Of a DNA stretch of 64,000 bases, positions 1 through 6,363 are shown piece after piece. The notes under the pieces are model-generated. The model was not told where the DNA came from. It saw only the letters and a list, made by a program, of their open reading frames with translations, and ran no database searches. Origin of the DNA: Clostridium akagii DSM 12554 (lineage in GTDB: Bacteria > Bacillota > Clostridia > Clostridiales > Clostridiaceae); the NCBI RefSeq assembly GCF_000686725.1, contig NZ_JMLK01000008.1:62001-126000 (forward strand). Reading direction: 5' to 3'. The translations under genes were made by a program, and so were the position numbers. Numbering within the stretch: the stretch's first letter is position 1; the number at the start of each line of letters is the position of its first letter.

Positions 1-138
1 ACCACGGATATCAATGTTGAAGATAAAAAAAATATCATTATAATTATGACCACGGAACTTCCTTCAAACAAATCAAATAAAGATGTACTTCAATATTTAC
101 TTCAACTTGAATTTATTAAAAAGGTCACCATATCCTGA
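1..138 (+). CDS. C-terminal end of an unidentified protein (5' end outside window)
   Basis: The frame is open from the first base to a TGA at 136-138, giving the last 45 residues of a protein whose start lies upstream. The tail has an alternating hydrophobic strand (IIIIMTTELPS) followed by a likely helix (KDVLQYLLQLEFI) and a final strand (KKVTIS). That strand-helix-strand pattern resembles small regulatory ACT-like or MgtC/SapB C-terminal domains, but this is a guess from pattern only. A strong hairpin at 209-239 follows and probably ends the transcript. Confidence 0.55.
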   Translation, partial: TTDINVEDKKNIIIIMTTELPSNKSNKDVLQYLLQLEFIKKVTIS

Positions 139-208
139 TATTTGTTAAATGTGTACTGTTATACCTATTGAAAAAAGCCAATTGATAAAAAATTTTTCAA
201 CAAATAAC

Positions 209-239
209 GCCACAACAAAATGCAAAATTTTGTTGTGGC
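209..239. terminator. bidirectional intrinsic terminator
   Basis: A perfect 13-bp inverted repeat (GCCACAACAAAAT and its complement) surrounds a 5-base loop, with T-rich sequence after it on the + strand. It lies between the converging partial gene ending at 138 and the ferredoxin gene ending at 247, so it can serve both. Confidence 0.8.
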
Positions 240-246
240 ATTATTT

Positions 247-555
247 TCATATTTGCAATCTAGTAACTACTTCTCCACCTTCGATATGTTTATCAAAGAT
301 TTCTTCTATGTCGTCACTTGTTAAATTACCATACCAAACCCCTTGAGGATACACTACCATTATTGGACCTTTATCACAAATTCCAAAACATCCAGTATTA
401 TTTACCATAACTTCTCCAGATAAATCTCTTTCCTCAATTTCTTGCATTACTGAACCTACAATATCTACAGATCCCTTTGAATAACAAAGGCCTTGTTGTT
501 TTCCATTAACTCTGCAGCTTGTACAAATGAAAAGATGATACTTAGGATTAATCAT
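247..555 (-). CDS. (2Fe-2S) ferredoxin, thioredoxin-like fold (2FeCpFd type)
   Basis: A 102-residue protein that carries a [2Fe-2S] cluster in a thioredoxin-like fold and acts as a soluble electron carrier. Four cysteine positions typical of the family are visible: CTSC and a third Cys (QGLCYS) near the N-terminus, then GCFGIC about 50 residues later. From memory it follows the Clostridium pasteurianum 2Fe ferredoxin along its whole length (NPKYH start, VVYPQGVWYG block, C-terminal RLQ). That protein has been linked to nitrogenase MoFe protein, but no nif gene is in this window. The ATG at 553-555 is preceded by GGGAGG at good spacing. A longer frame to 672 has no ribosome site and is probably not translated. 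Confidence 0.92.
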   Translation of the reverse strand: MINPKYHLFICTSCRVNGKQQGLCYSKGSVDIVGSVMQEIEERDLSGEVMVNNTGCFGICDKGPIMVVYPQGVWYGNLTSDDIEEIFDKHIEGGEVVTRLQI

Positions 556-743
556 TGAATCAGCCTCCCGAATTGATAAATATATATCAACTTTACCATT
601 AAATTTATATAATATCAACACTTTTATTGATGTTATATCATTAAATGGTGGTTTTAACTGATATTTATACATTTTGTATCACTAACCTAGATTACCTGGA
701 CCCAACATTTTGCTTATAAAAATTACGTATAATCATCATAGAA

Positions 744-887
744 TCAGATAAAATCTTTATGGGTGATATCTATATTATGACCCGAACTTACTTTTATATT
801 AAAATTACCACTTGCGCCTGCTCCAACGATTCTAATAATATATTTTCCATCTTTAGGTGTAGTAAAATTTATATTTCCCTTTTGATT
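744..887 (-). pseudogene. remnant of a C-terminal beta-type domain
   Basis: Directly downstream of the truncated ABC gene, the minus strand reads about 45 codons (containing GKYIIRIVGAGASGNFNIK) down to a TGA at 744-746, but it begins at a stop and has no start codon or ribosome site. The glycine/serine-rich beta-strand pattern is like the end of a secreted prepeptidase-type or similar beta-sandwich domain. I read it as a leftover of a lost gene. The family is not certain. Confidence 0.4.
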
Positions 888-890
888 TTA

Positions 891-1697
891 TCAATCCTCC
901 ATTCTATCATTCCATAACTCACCAAAATATTGATTGTGTTCTAGAAGTCCTTTAAAACTTCCCTCACCAACAATTTTACCATGTTTAAATGCATATATTT
1001 TATCTGCATTCTTTATTGTACTCAGTCTATGTGCAATAGTTATAATGGTTTTATTCTTTAAAAATGACATCAAATTTTTCATTACACTTTCTTCCGTAAC
1101 ATTATCCATAGCTGAAGTAGCTTCATCCAATATAACAATTTGTGTTTTTTGAAAAAACACCCTGGCTAATGCTAATCTTTGACGTTCTCCACCTGAAAGC
1201 TTTATTCCTCTTTCTCCAACTTCTGTATCAAGTCCTTTGGGGAGATTATAATAAAATTCTGTTAGTTCAACCTGCTTTAGCACCTCAATAATTTTCTGGT
1301 CTGGAATACTCTTGTCAAAAATCATATTTTCTCTCAGTGTTCCGTCAAAAACAGGGGATTCCTGTGATGTATATGAAATATAATTATAAAAATTATTTAA
1401 GTTAAGCTTTGACAAATCATTTTCACCAATACAGATTTTGCCCGAATCTGGCTTAAGTAGACCTATGATTTGCTTAACAATGGTTGATTTTCCTGAGCCA
1501 CTTTCTCCTACAAATGCCACCGAACTCCCCGAAGTAATATCAAAAGATAAATCATTAAATATGTTCTTTTCATCATAGGAAAAACATACATTTTTAAAAT
1601 TTATATTGCCCTCTATAAATATAATTATACTTATTATCTCCATTTTATACAATATAATTAGCATGAAATTATATGCAATCATCGCTTGAGAGTTCAT
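891..1697 (-). CDS. isolated ATP-binding domain of an ABC exporter (truncated)
   Basis: A 268-residue frame holding one nucleotide-binding domain: Walker A GESGSGKST at residues 64-72, Q-loop SQES at 111, signature LSGGE at 167-171, Walker B ending in DE at 191-192, H-loop AHR at 222-224. Peptide and multidrug exporters of this class normally carry about 300 residues of membrane domain in front of this domain on the same chain. Here there are only some 30 unrelated hydrophobic residues. No ribosome site precedes the first ATG or the internal ATG, and the frame begins 3 bp after the EamA gene stop. It is most likely the surviving half of a deleted bacteriocin/peptide exporter and probably not functional alone. 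Confidence 0.7.
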   Translation of the reverse strand: MNSQAMIAYNFMLIILYKMEIISIIIFIEGNINFKNVCFSYDEKNIFNDLSFDITSGSSVAFVGESGSGKSTIVKQIIGLLKPDSGKICIGENDLSKLNLNNFYNYISYTSQESPVFDGTLRENMIFDKSIPDQKIIEVLKQVELTEFYYNLPKGLDTEVGERGIKLSGGERQRLALARVFFQKTQIVILDEATSAMDNVTEESVMKNLMSFLKNKTIITIAHRLSTIKNADKIYAFKHGKIVGEGSFKGLLEHNQYFGELWNDRMED

Positions 1698-1700
1698 CGA

Positions 1701-2129
1701 TTATTTTTTGTTTATAAGTATTAATCCAAGGATGCAAAGCACTATTCCAAATATTTTATTTAAACCAAATCCTTCTTTAAAAAACAATATACCTATTGGA
1801 ATAAGCATTACTGCAAGGATAATATTGGCTACCAAAGAACCTAGGCTTATGTTCCATCCTGCCCTATATGCCATTATGTATCCAAGCTCAAGACCAACAA
1901 TACTAAAACCAAGTGCTACACTTGCCCAGTTTAAATCCTGAAATGATTTTACAAGTCCATTATCGGTTTTATAAAATTTAAGTGCAATCATAGTTATAAT
2001 TGCTGCAGTCAAATATGTTATGAGCAATGATGAAAAAGGGTTAGCCTTAGCCGGAATTGATTTGGAACATATATTATACATTATGTTGGACACTACAATA
2101 ATTATAATAGAAAACATGTACATAGACAT
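1701..2129 (-). CDS. EamA-like (DMT superfamily) transporter, single-domain
   Basis: A 142-residue, very hydrophobic protein with four to five predicted membrane helices, the size of one EamA half-unit. Most EamA proteins have two such units, so this one would work as a dimer, like SMR-type pumps. A conserved-looking loop (AYRAGWNISLG) lies between helices, and the C-terminus ends in a membrane helix plus KK. The ATG is preceded by GAGG seven bases away. Substrate cannot be inferred. Its own promoter (2239-2267) and a hairpin at the very start of the transcript (2176-2218) suggest control by early termination. Confidence 0.75.
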   Translation of the reverse strand: MSMYMFSIIIIVVSNIMYNICSKSIPAKANPFSSLLITYLTAAIITMIALKFYKTDNGLVKSFQDLNWASVALGFSIVGLELGYIMAYRAGWNISLGSLVANIILAVMLIPIGILFFKEGFGLNKIFGIVLCILGLILINKK

Positions 2130-2175
2130 ACACTAACCTCACTTATCATATAAATTTTAATCTCACAAAAAAATA

Positions 2176-2218
2176 GATAAGCCCAAGAATATCATATAGA
2201 TGACTTCTCGGGCTTATC
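2176..2218 (-). terminator. terminator-like hairpin in the 5' leader of the EamA gene
   Basis: On the minus strand the arms GATAAGCCC and GGGCTTATC, extended by AGAA/TTCT with one mismatch, form a long stem, followed at once by TATTTTTTT. It lies between the promoter at 2239-2267 and the EamA start at 2129, so read-through must be regulated or leaky. Confidence 0.7.
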
Positions 2219-2238
2219 CTTCCGTTTATATATTATAA

Positions 2239-2267
2239 ATTATATCCGAAACTATGGATAATTTCAA
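2239..2267 (-). promoter_or_regulatory. sigma-A promoter for the EamA gene
   Basis: On the minus strand TTGAAA (2262-2267) and TATAAT (2239-2244) are separated by exactly 17 bp. The -35 lies inside an imperfect inverted repeat (ACTATGGATAA...TTATCATAGT, 2251-2280), a possible operator. Confidence 0.65.
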
Positions 2268-2334
2268 TATTTATCATAGTATTACTATTTATACTCAATG
2301 TCCAAATCATTGAAAATTATTTTACCGTTGTATA

Positions 2335-2376
2335 TTGACAAACGCCCTAACTGAATTTATAATGAACAGTGTTCAT
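2335..2376 (+). promoter_or_regulatory. tetR promoter with overlapping operator
   Basis: TTGACA (2335-2340) and TATAAT (2358-2363) are 17 bp apart, a consensus sigma-A promoter. The palindrome ATGAAC-AGT-GTTCAT (2362-2376) overlaps the end of the -10 box, the usual position for an autorepressor. The same palindrome recurs at 3028-3042 before the neighbouring gene. Confidence 0.8.
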
Positions 2377-2411
2377 ATAAGTTTTATAATCAATTTTAGG
2401 AAGTGTTGTAA

Positions 2412-2966
2412 TTGTCACGAATAATTGAAAATCCAGAGCAACTTATATTAAACGGTGCAAAAGAAATTTTATATAATGAAGGTCTAGAAAAGTTTTCCAT
2501 GAGAACTTTATCTAAGAAATGTAATATTGCACTTGGCACCATATATAATTATTATTCAACTAAAGAAGACCTAATTGTTGAACTGATGACTGACTATTGG
2601 AAAAATAACTTATATGTACTTAAAAATATCATAAATTCAGATGATGTATTGTATACTAAATTAAATGACATATTTAATAAGTTAAGCATTTTTGTTAAAA
2701 CTTTTAAAGATATATGGCTTAAACCTGAACTTTACAAAAATCCGAATTGCGTCAAAGATAGTCTAATACAGGAAAATATTTATATGGAGAAATTAGTAAA
2801 AATCATTGAAACCATTTTACTAAAAGAAGCAGAAAATAATAAAATTACTCTTAAGCTAAATTCCTATGAAACAGCAAAGTTTGTATTAATGAATTATATT
2901 ACTATGATTCAGATGCCAATGTTTAAATATTCATCTTTTGAAATGTTTTTAAAGGAATTACTTTAA
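2412..2966 (+). CDS. TetR/AcrR family transcriptional regulator
   Basis: A 184-residue repressor. The N-terminal 50 residues contain the TetR helix-turn-helix (FSMRTLSKKCNIALGTIYNYY followed by STKEDL), and the rest is a helical ligand-binding and dimer domain without recognisable ligand residues. Translation starts at a TTG after AGGAAG. It is followed by the HsmA-family membrane protein gene, and both genes carry the ATGAAC-N3-GTTCAT palindrome in front, so it probably represses itself and its neighbour. The inducer is unknown. Confidence 0.85.
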   Translation: MSRIIENPEQLILNGAKEILYNEGLEKFSMRTLSKKCNIALGTIYNYYSTKEDLIVELMTDYWKNNLYVLKNIINSDDVLYTKLNDIFNKLSIFVKTFKDIWLKPELYKNPNCVKDSLIQENIYMEKLVKIIETILLKEAENNKITLKLNSYETAKFVLMNYITMIQMPMFKYSSFEMFLKELL

Positions 2967-3027
2967 TGCTCACTTACACTTTTTAAATATTACTTTTGTG
3001 AATAATAAATAAAAATTTTAGTTTCAT

Positions 3028-3042
3028 ATGAACATCGTTCAT
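3028..3042. promoter_or_regulatory. second TetR operator
   Basis: ATGAAC-ATC-GTTCAT, the same 6-3-6 palindrome as at 2362-2376, lying 45 bp upstream of the HsmA-family start at 3088. Confidence 0.7.
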
Positions 3043-3087
3043 ACAATATGTGATTACAAAAATATTATACAATGGGAGGTTATTATT

Positions 3088-3456
3088 ATGTTAATTTATG
3101 CAATTTCATCTATTACATCAGCACTAATATTTTACACCATCGGCGTATGGAGTGAAAAATTTCAGGGTAAATTAAAAAAGTGGCATCTGGTTATGTTTTA
3201 CCTAGGACTTGTATTTGATACCATAGGGACAACCCTTATGAGTAAAATCGCTATTGGTGGTTTTCATTTTAATTTTCATGGTATAACAGGATTACTTGCA
3301 ATTGGTCTAATGCTTTTACATGCACTTTGGGCAACCCTGGTTTTATTTGAAAATAATGATGATGCTAAAACAAATTTTCACAAATTCAGTATTATTGTGT
3401 GGATTATTTGGTTAATACCTTTTATTTCAGGAGCAATTTTTGGTGCTTCCCACTAA
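3088..3456 (+). CDS. HsmA (TIGR03987) family small membrane protein
   Basis: A 122-residue integral membrane protein with four predicted helices: residues ~2-22, ~32-50, ~64-86 and ~101-119. Histidines lie at helix ends (KWHLV, GFHFNFHGITG, LHALWA, HKFS), which resembles small haem- or metal-associated four-helix membrane proteins, though no function is established from sequence. The ATG at 3088 follows GGGAGG. An upstream in-frame ATG at 3028 lies inside the operator and is rejected. Expression is probably controlled by the adjacent TetR protein. Confidence 0.75.
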   Translation: MLIYAISSITSALIFYTIGVWSEKFQGKLKKWHLVMFYLGLVFDTIGTTLMSKIAIGGFHFNFHGITGLLAIGLMLLHALWATLVLFENNDDAKTNFHKFSIIVWIIWLIPFISGAIFGASH

Positions 3457-3488
3457 AAATAAGAAATACAAATAGTTTAACTAAACAA

Positions 3489-3529
3489 GTAAAGAGACAA
3501 GCATCTTGACTGTTGCCTTGTCTCTTTAC
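3489..3529. terminator. intrinsic terminator
   Basis: 13-bp stem GTAAAGAGACAAG/CTTGTCTCTTTAC, between the converging HsmA-family gene and the hydrolase gene. Confidence 0.75.
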
Positions 3530-3576
3530 TTATATATAAAATGTGGATAATTCGAAAATATGAAGGATTGGCACTC

Positions 3577-4785
3577 TTATACTAAGGCTTTATTATTTAG
3601 AATTGTTTCAATCCAATTAAAAATACGTTCACCTGCAATTAATTTAGCACCAACCTGGCAATGTTCTTCAGCGCCATCTTCTTTAGTAAAAAGCATAAAA
3701 TCTTTTTTGCATTTTAGTTCATCATAAACCATCTTAGCTTGTCCCTTAAAGAATCCTTCATTTTCAGAATCAATTACAAGTGTAGGACACTTAATTTTTT
3801 CTGCTACTCCTTTAAGGTAAAAATTTTCTGTCTTTAAAACCAAGGCAGCAGGAGTCTTTTCGCCAAATACGTACATTCCATGTGTCATTGCCCACCTAAT
3901 TTCTGAACTTTTTTTCATTTCTTCATACAAAAGATTATTACATTCTTCCGGTTTACAGCGTAAATTTTCATAAAAATCAGCTCTAGAAAAATTAGCAGGT
4001 CTTCTAAATCCCATAAAATCATATACGCCACCATTAGCAATGCAAGCGGCTATACGATGTTCAAATGCGGCTGCCCTAGGTGCAAGATATCCTCCAAGAC
4101 TTTCGCCCATCAATACAATGCAGTTAGAATCTATTTCTTTTCTTGAAAGAAGATAGTTTATAACGGGAGTTACAACTTTTTCATAGTCATGTCTGAAGAA
4201 TAAATGCTGCTTGCGTACTGTTTCTCCCTGTCCAGGACCTTCAAACGTAAAAAAGTTCATACCATGTTCCAGCGCCGACATTGCTAATCCATAAAATTCT
4301 TCTTTAGTCCCATCGTACCCATTCACAAGGACCAAAACTGGCCTTGGATTATTTCCATTTTCAACGTGGTAAAAGTGACCTGGCAGTGTTGTATTTTCAT
4401 AGGATATTTTAACGGCTTCAATAACTGGTTTATTGAGTTTCATAACATATGAAAAACACTCAATACCTGCATTATATAATTCATCTATTCTAGGATCATT
4501 TGGATTTTCATGGAGGTAAAATTCAGCTGCCCTATAGTAATTAGAAGCTCTAAGATAAGCATGTTTTGCGCTAACAAAATGTTCCTTTGCATAGTATTCA
4601 TCAGCAAATCCATGAATTTTTTTTGCTAAATTAGTCCATTCTCTGCACCAACCTTCGAAATCACCTTCTCCTATTTTTTTTGCAGTTGAAATAACTTCTC
4701 CTATATCAGAAGCTCCAGAAGTCGCTCCTCCAAGAAGTCTTAAAACCTGAAACGAAAATTGGTTGTCTTTAAAAATTACTTTCAT
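3577..4785 (-). CDS. alpha/beta hydrolase with N-terminal helical cap (FrsA/DHPON hydrolase-like)
   Basis: A 402-residue serine hydrolase. Residues 1-140 are a helical region, then the alpha/beta core begins (PVLVLVNGYDGTKEE). The nucleophile elbow GESLGG places Ser229. GPGQGE (183-188) is the typical turn of this subgroup, and EEHCQVGA near residue 380 supplies the likely catalytic His. The architecture matches 2,6-dihydroxypseudo-oxynicotine hydrolase-like and FrsA-like enzymes that cleave C-C or ester bonds; the substrate here is unknown. ATG at 4783-4785 follows AGGAGA; the longer frame to 4827 has no ribosome site. A perfect 16-bp palindrome (TTTAGTAGCTACTAAA, 4835-4850) sits just upstream and may be an operator. 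The gene is monocistronic. Confidence 0.85.
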   Translation of the reverse strand: MKVIFKDNQFSFQVLRLLGGATSGASDIGEVISTAKKIGEGDFEGWCREWTNLAKKIHGFADEYYAKEHFVSAKHAYLRASNYYRAAEFYLHENPNDPRIDELYNAGIECFSYVMKLNKPVIEAVKISYENTTLPGHFYHVENGNNPRPVLVLVNGYDGTKEEFYGLAMSALEHGMNFFTFEGPGQGETVRKQHLFFRHDYEKVVTPVINYLLSRKEIDSNCIVLMGESLGGYLAPRAAAFEHRIAACIANGGVYDFMGFRRPANFSRADFYENLRCKPEECNNLLYEEMKKSSEIRWAMTHGMYVFGEKTPAALVLKTENFYLKGVAEKIKCPTLVIDSENEGFFKGQAKMVYDELKCKKDFMLFTKEDGAEEHCQVGAKLIAGERIFNWIETILNNKALV

Positions 4786-4834
4786 AACTGATCTTCTCCT
4801 TTCAAAAAACACATAATACAGGATCAAACATAAA

Positions 4835-4850
4835 TTTAGTAGCTACTAAA
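4835..4850. promoter_or_regulatory. palindromic operator candidate of the hydrolase gene
   Basis: TTTAGTAGCTACTAAA is a perfect palindrome 50 bp upstream of the hydrolase ATG, in promoter position. No other copy was noticed and no dedicated regulator is adjacent. Confidence 0.4.
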
Positions 4851-4933
4851 ATATATTCGGCAGATTCTTTAGGATATAATCATGTCATTGATTAAATGTA
4901 TAATATCACTATTAATACCATTTTTCAACATAG

Positions 4934-4976
4934 AAAAAGCATTACCACGACTTATTTTATTGTGATAATGCTTTTT
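4934..4976. terminator. bidirectional intrinsic terminator
   Basis: AAAAAGCATTA and TAATGCTTTTT arms, extended by CAC/GTG with one mismatch, with T tracts on both strands. It ends the def transcript (minus). Confidence 0.8.
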
Positions 4977-4996
4977 TTATTATTTTTGAGTTCAAA

Positions 4997-5467
4997 TTAA
5001 ACATTTACCATATCACTATCTATATATTCAGTAACTAAATCAGTAAATAGGATACCGTCCAAATGATCTATTTCATGGCAAAAACATTTTGCTAAATCTC
5101 CTGCAGCTGTTAATTCAATTGCCTGCCCATTTTCATTTAATGCCGCTATTGTTACTTTAGATGGTCTTATTAATTTTCCAAATGTATTAGGAATACTCAA
5201 ACACCCCTCTATAACTTCTTGATTTCCTTCTTGACTAATTATCTTTGGATTAACTAATTTTATAAGTCCTTGACCCATATCTATTACTACTAGTCGCTTT
5301 AAAATACCAACTTGTGGTGCTGCTAATCCTCCACCATTTCCTGTATTGTACATAGTTTCTGCCATGTCATCTAGTAGTTGTCTTACTTTATTATCTACCA
5401 CTTCAACTACTCGGCTCTTTTTTCTGAGTAGTTCATCATCACTAAGTCTAATCTGTCTTAATGCCAT
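4997..5467 (-). CDS. def: peptide deformylase
   Basis: A 156-residue metallo-enzyme that removes the formyl group from the N-terminal Met of new proteins. All three motifs are present: GGGLAAPQ at 45-52, EGCLS at 87-91 (Cys89 metal ligand) and HEIDH at 131-135 (His131 and His135 ligands, Glu132 catalytic). The length fits the short type 1 enzymes. Its ATG directly abuts the stop of the upstream XRE regulator gene, so the two are one operon and translation is probably coupled. Housekeeping def genes usually lie with priA/fmt; this unlinked copy with its own regulator is more likely an additional, regulated deformylase. Confidence 0.95.
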   Translation of the reverse strand: MALRQIRLSDDELLRKKSRVVEVVDNKVRQLLDDMAETMYNTGNGGGLAAPQVGILKRLVVIDMGQGLIKLVNPKIISQEGNQEVIEGCLSIPNTFGKLIRPSKVTIAALNENGQAIELTAAGDLAKCFCHEIDHLDGILFTDLVTEYIDSDMVNV

Positions 5468-5704
5468 TTAAACAACACCTCTACTTTGCTGTGCCCTTGA
5501 TTTTCTTTCACTCTCTTCAAAAATAAAGACCTCTTCTATAGAACTATGAAATATTTTAGAAATATCATAGGCTAGCCATATGGATGGTTCACATTTTTCC
5601 ATTTCGATAGCATTAATTGCTTGTCTTGATACCCCTAATAGTTCTCCCAATTGTTCTTGTGTTAATCCAAGGGACTCACGAAATTTTTTCAACTTATTTT
5701 TCAT
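5468..5704 (-). CDS. XRE-type helix-turn-helix regulator
   Basis: A 78-residue DNA-binding protein that is nearly all one HTH domain (LTQEQLGELLGVSRQAINAIE at residues ~14-34), followed by SIWLAYDISKIFHSSIEEVF, the helix 4-5 pattern of small Cro/CI-like regulators. It ends directly before def (no intergenic base). Upstream lie a sigma-A promoter (5741-5769) and two identical 13-bp direct repeats that flank it, most simply read as its own binding sites. It should therefore control itself and def. Confidence 0.85.
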   Translation of the reverse strand: MKNKLKKFRESLGLTQEQLGELLGVSRQAINAIEMEKCEPSIWLAYDISKIFHSSIEEVFIFEESERKSRAQQSRGVV

Positions 5705-5723
5705 TATTAATCACCTCTGTAAT

Positions 5724-5782
5724 GTTAACCTTACATTATTAATATATCATCATTGTATTTTTATGTCAAGTTAACCTTACAT
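5724..5782 (-). promoter_or_regulatory. XRE-def promoter flanked by direct-repeat operators
   Basis: On the minus strand TTGACA (5764-5769) and TATATT (5741-5746) are 17 bp apart. Two copies of ATGTAAGGTTAAC lie at 5770-5782 (touching the -35) and 5724-5736 (between the -10 and the start codon), 46 bp apart. GTTAAC within each copy is itself palindromic. Confidence 0.75.
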
Positions 5783-5813
5783 CCCATATTTTATTTACCA
5801 TAAGCATAATTAA

Positions 5814-6068
5814 TATAACTATGGTGACTTTAAACTCATAATTGATTTACATAGAGATTCATCAAGTAAAGATAATTCTTTTACTACTAATAGAAATCTT
5901 GCTACTACAATAAATGTACAGTCTCTAGGAAAAATTATGTTTGTTATGGTTAAAACTAATCCACATTTTGATAAAAATATGCTTATAAAGGTTGGTACAT
6001 TAGATGAAGCGAAAGGAACATCGCATTATATCGCAAGAGCAATTGCGGAATATTTAAAGGTTAAATAG
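5814..6068 (+). pseudogene. spoIIP: spoIIP C-terminal fragment (stage II sporulation protein P)
   Basis: Eighty-four in-frame codons from a stop at 5811-5813 to TAG at 6066-6068, with no start or ribosome site. The fragment begins FKLIIDLHRDSS, the DLHRD segment characteristic of SpoIIP, and continues with a GKIMFVMVKTNPHF strand. It ends with LIKVGTLDEAKGTSHYIARA, the C-terminal region of the amidase fold where intact SpoIIP has a metal-binding Glu. SpoIIP cleaves septal peptidoglycan during engulfment. The N-terminal two-thirds are missing, so a functional copy must exist elsewhere if the cell sporulates. Confidence 0.75.
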
Positions 6069-6363
6069 CTCTGAATTTCATCTAATTAAATAATGAAATC
6101 TATATTATAATTTTGGAGTTATGGCAAATGATGTGATAAACTATAGATAGTAAATCTAATTACATAACTATGGATTTTAGAAAAGCAAAAATATATTAGA
6201 CCATTTACCTAAATAGTATAGAAATATGTGAGAAGCTAAAGCGAATAAATTTGCTTGAAGTTGCCACTTTGATTTTCAAAGTGACGACTTTATTTATTTC
6301 TATGGTGACATGCCAAAGAGTTGCAGTCATTAGTATTTTAGAACTGGCAAAGGAGTTTGTACT
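6069..6363. other. intergenic region before the MATE gene
   Basis: About 295 bp with no supported gene. The only clear structure is a terminator-like hairpin at 6258-6290, about 70 bp before the MATE start. Confidence 0.5.
6258..6290 (+). terminator. hairpin with T-rich tail, upstream of the MATE gene
   Basis: Near-perfect arms (AAGTTGCCACTTTG against CAAAGTGACGACTT, one mismatch and one wobble) followed by TTATTTATTTC. It may end an old spoIIP transcript or act as a leader terminator of the MATE gene. Confidence 0.5.

Noticed and set aside
247-672. Longer ferredoxin frame starting at 672
   Set aside because: No ribosome site and 39 extra residues unlike the family; the ATG at 553-555 has GGGAGG.
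6100-6363. Leader of the MATE gene considered as a guanidine or similar riboswitch
   Set aside because: Only one hairpin with weak T tract is visible; no conserved aptamer sequence could be recognised.
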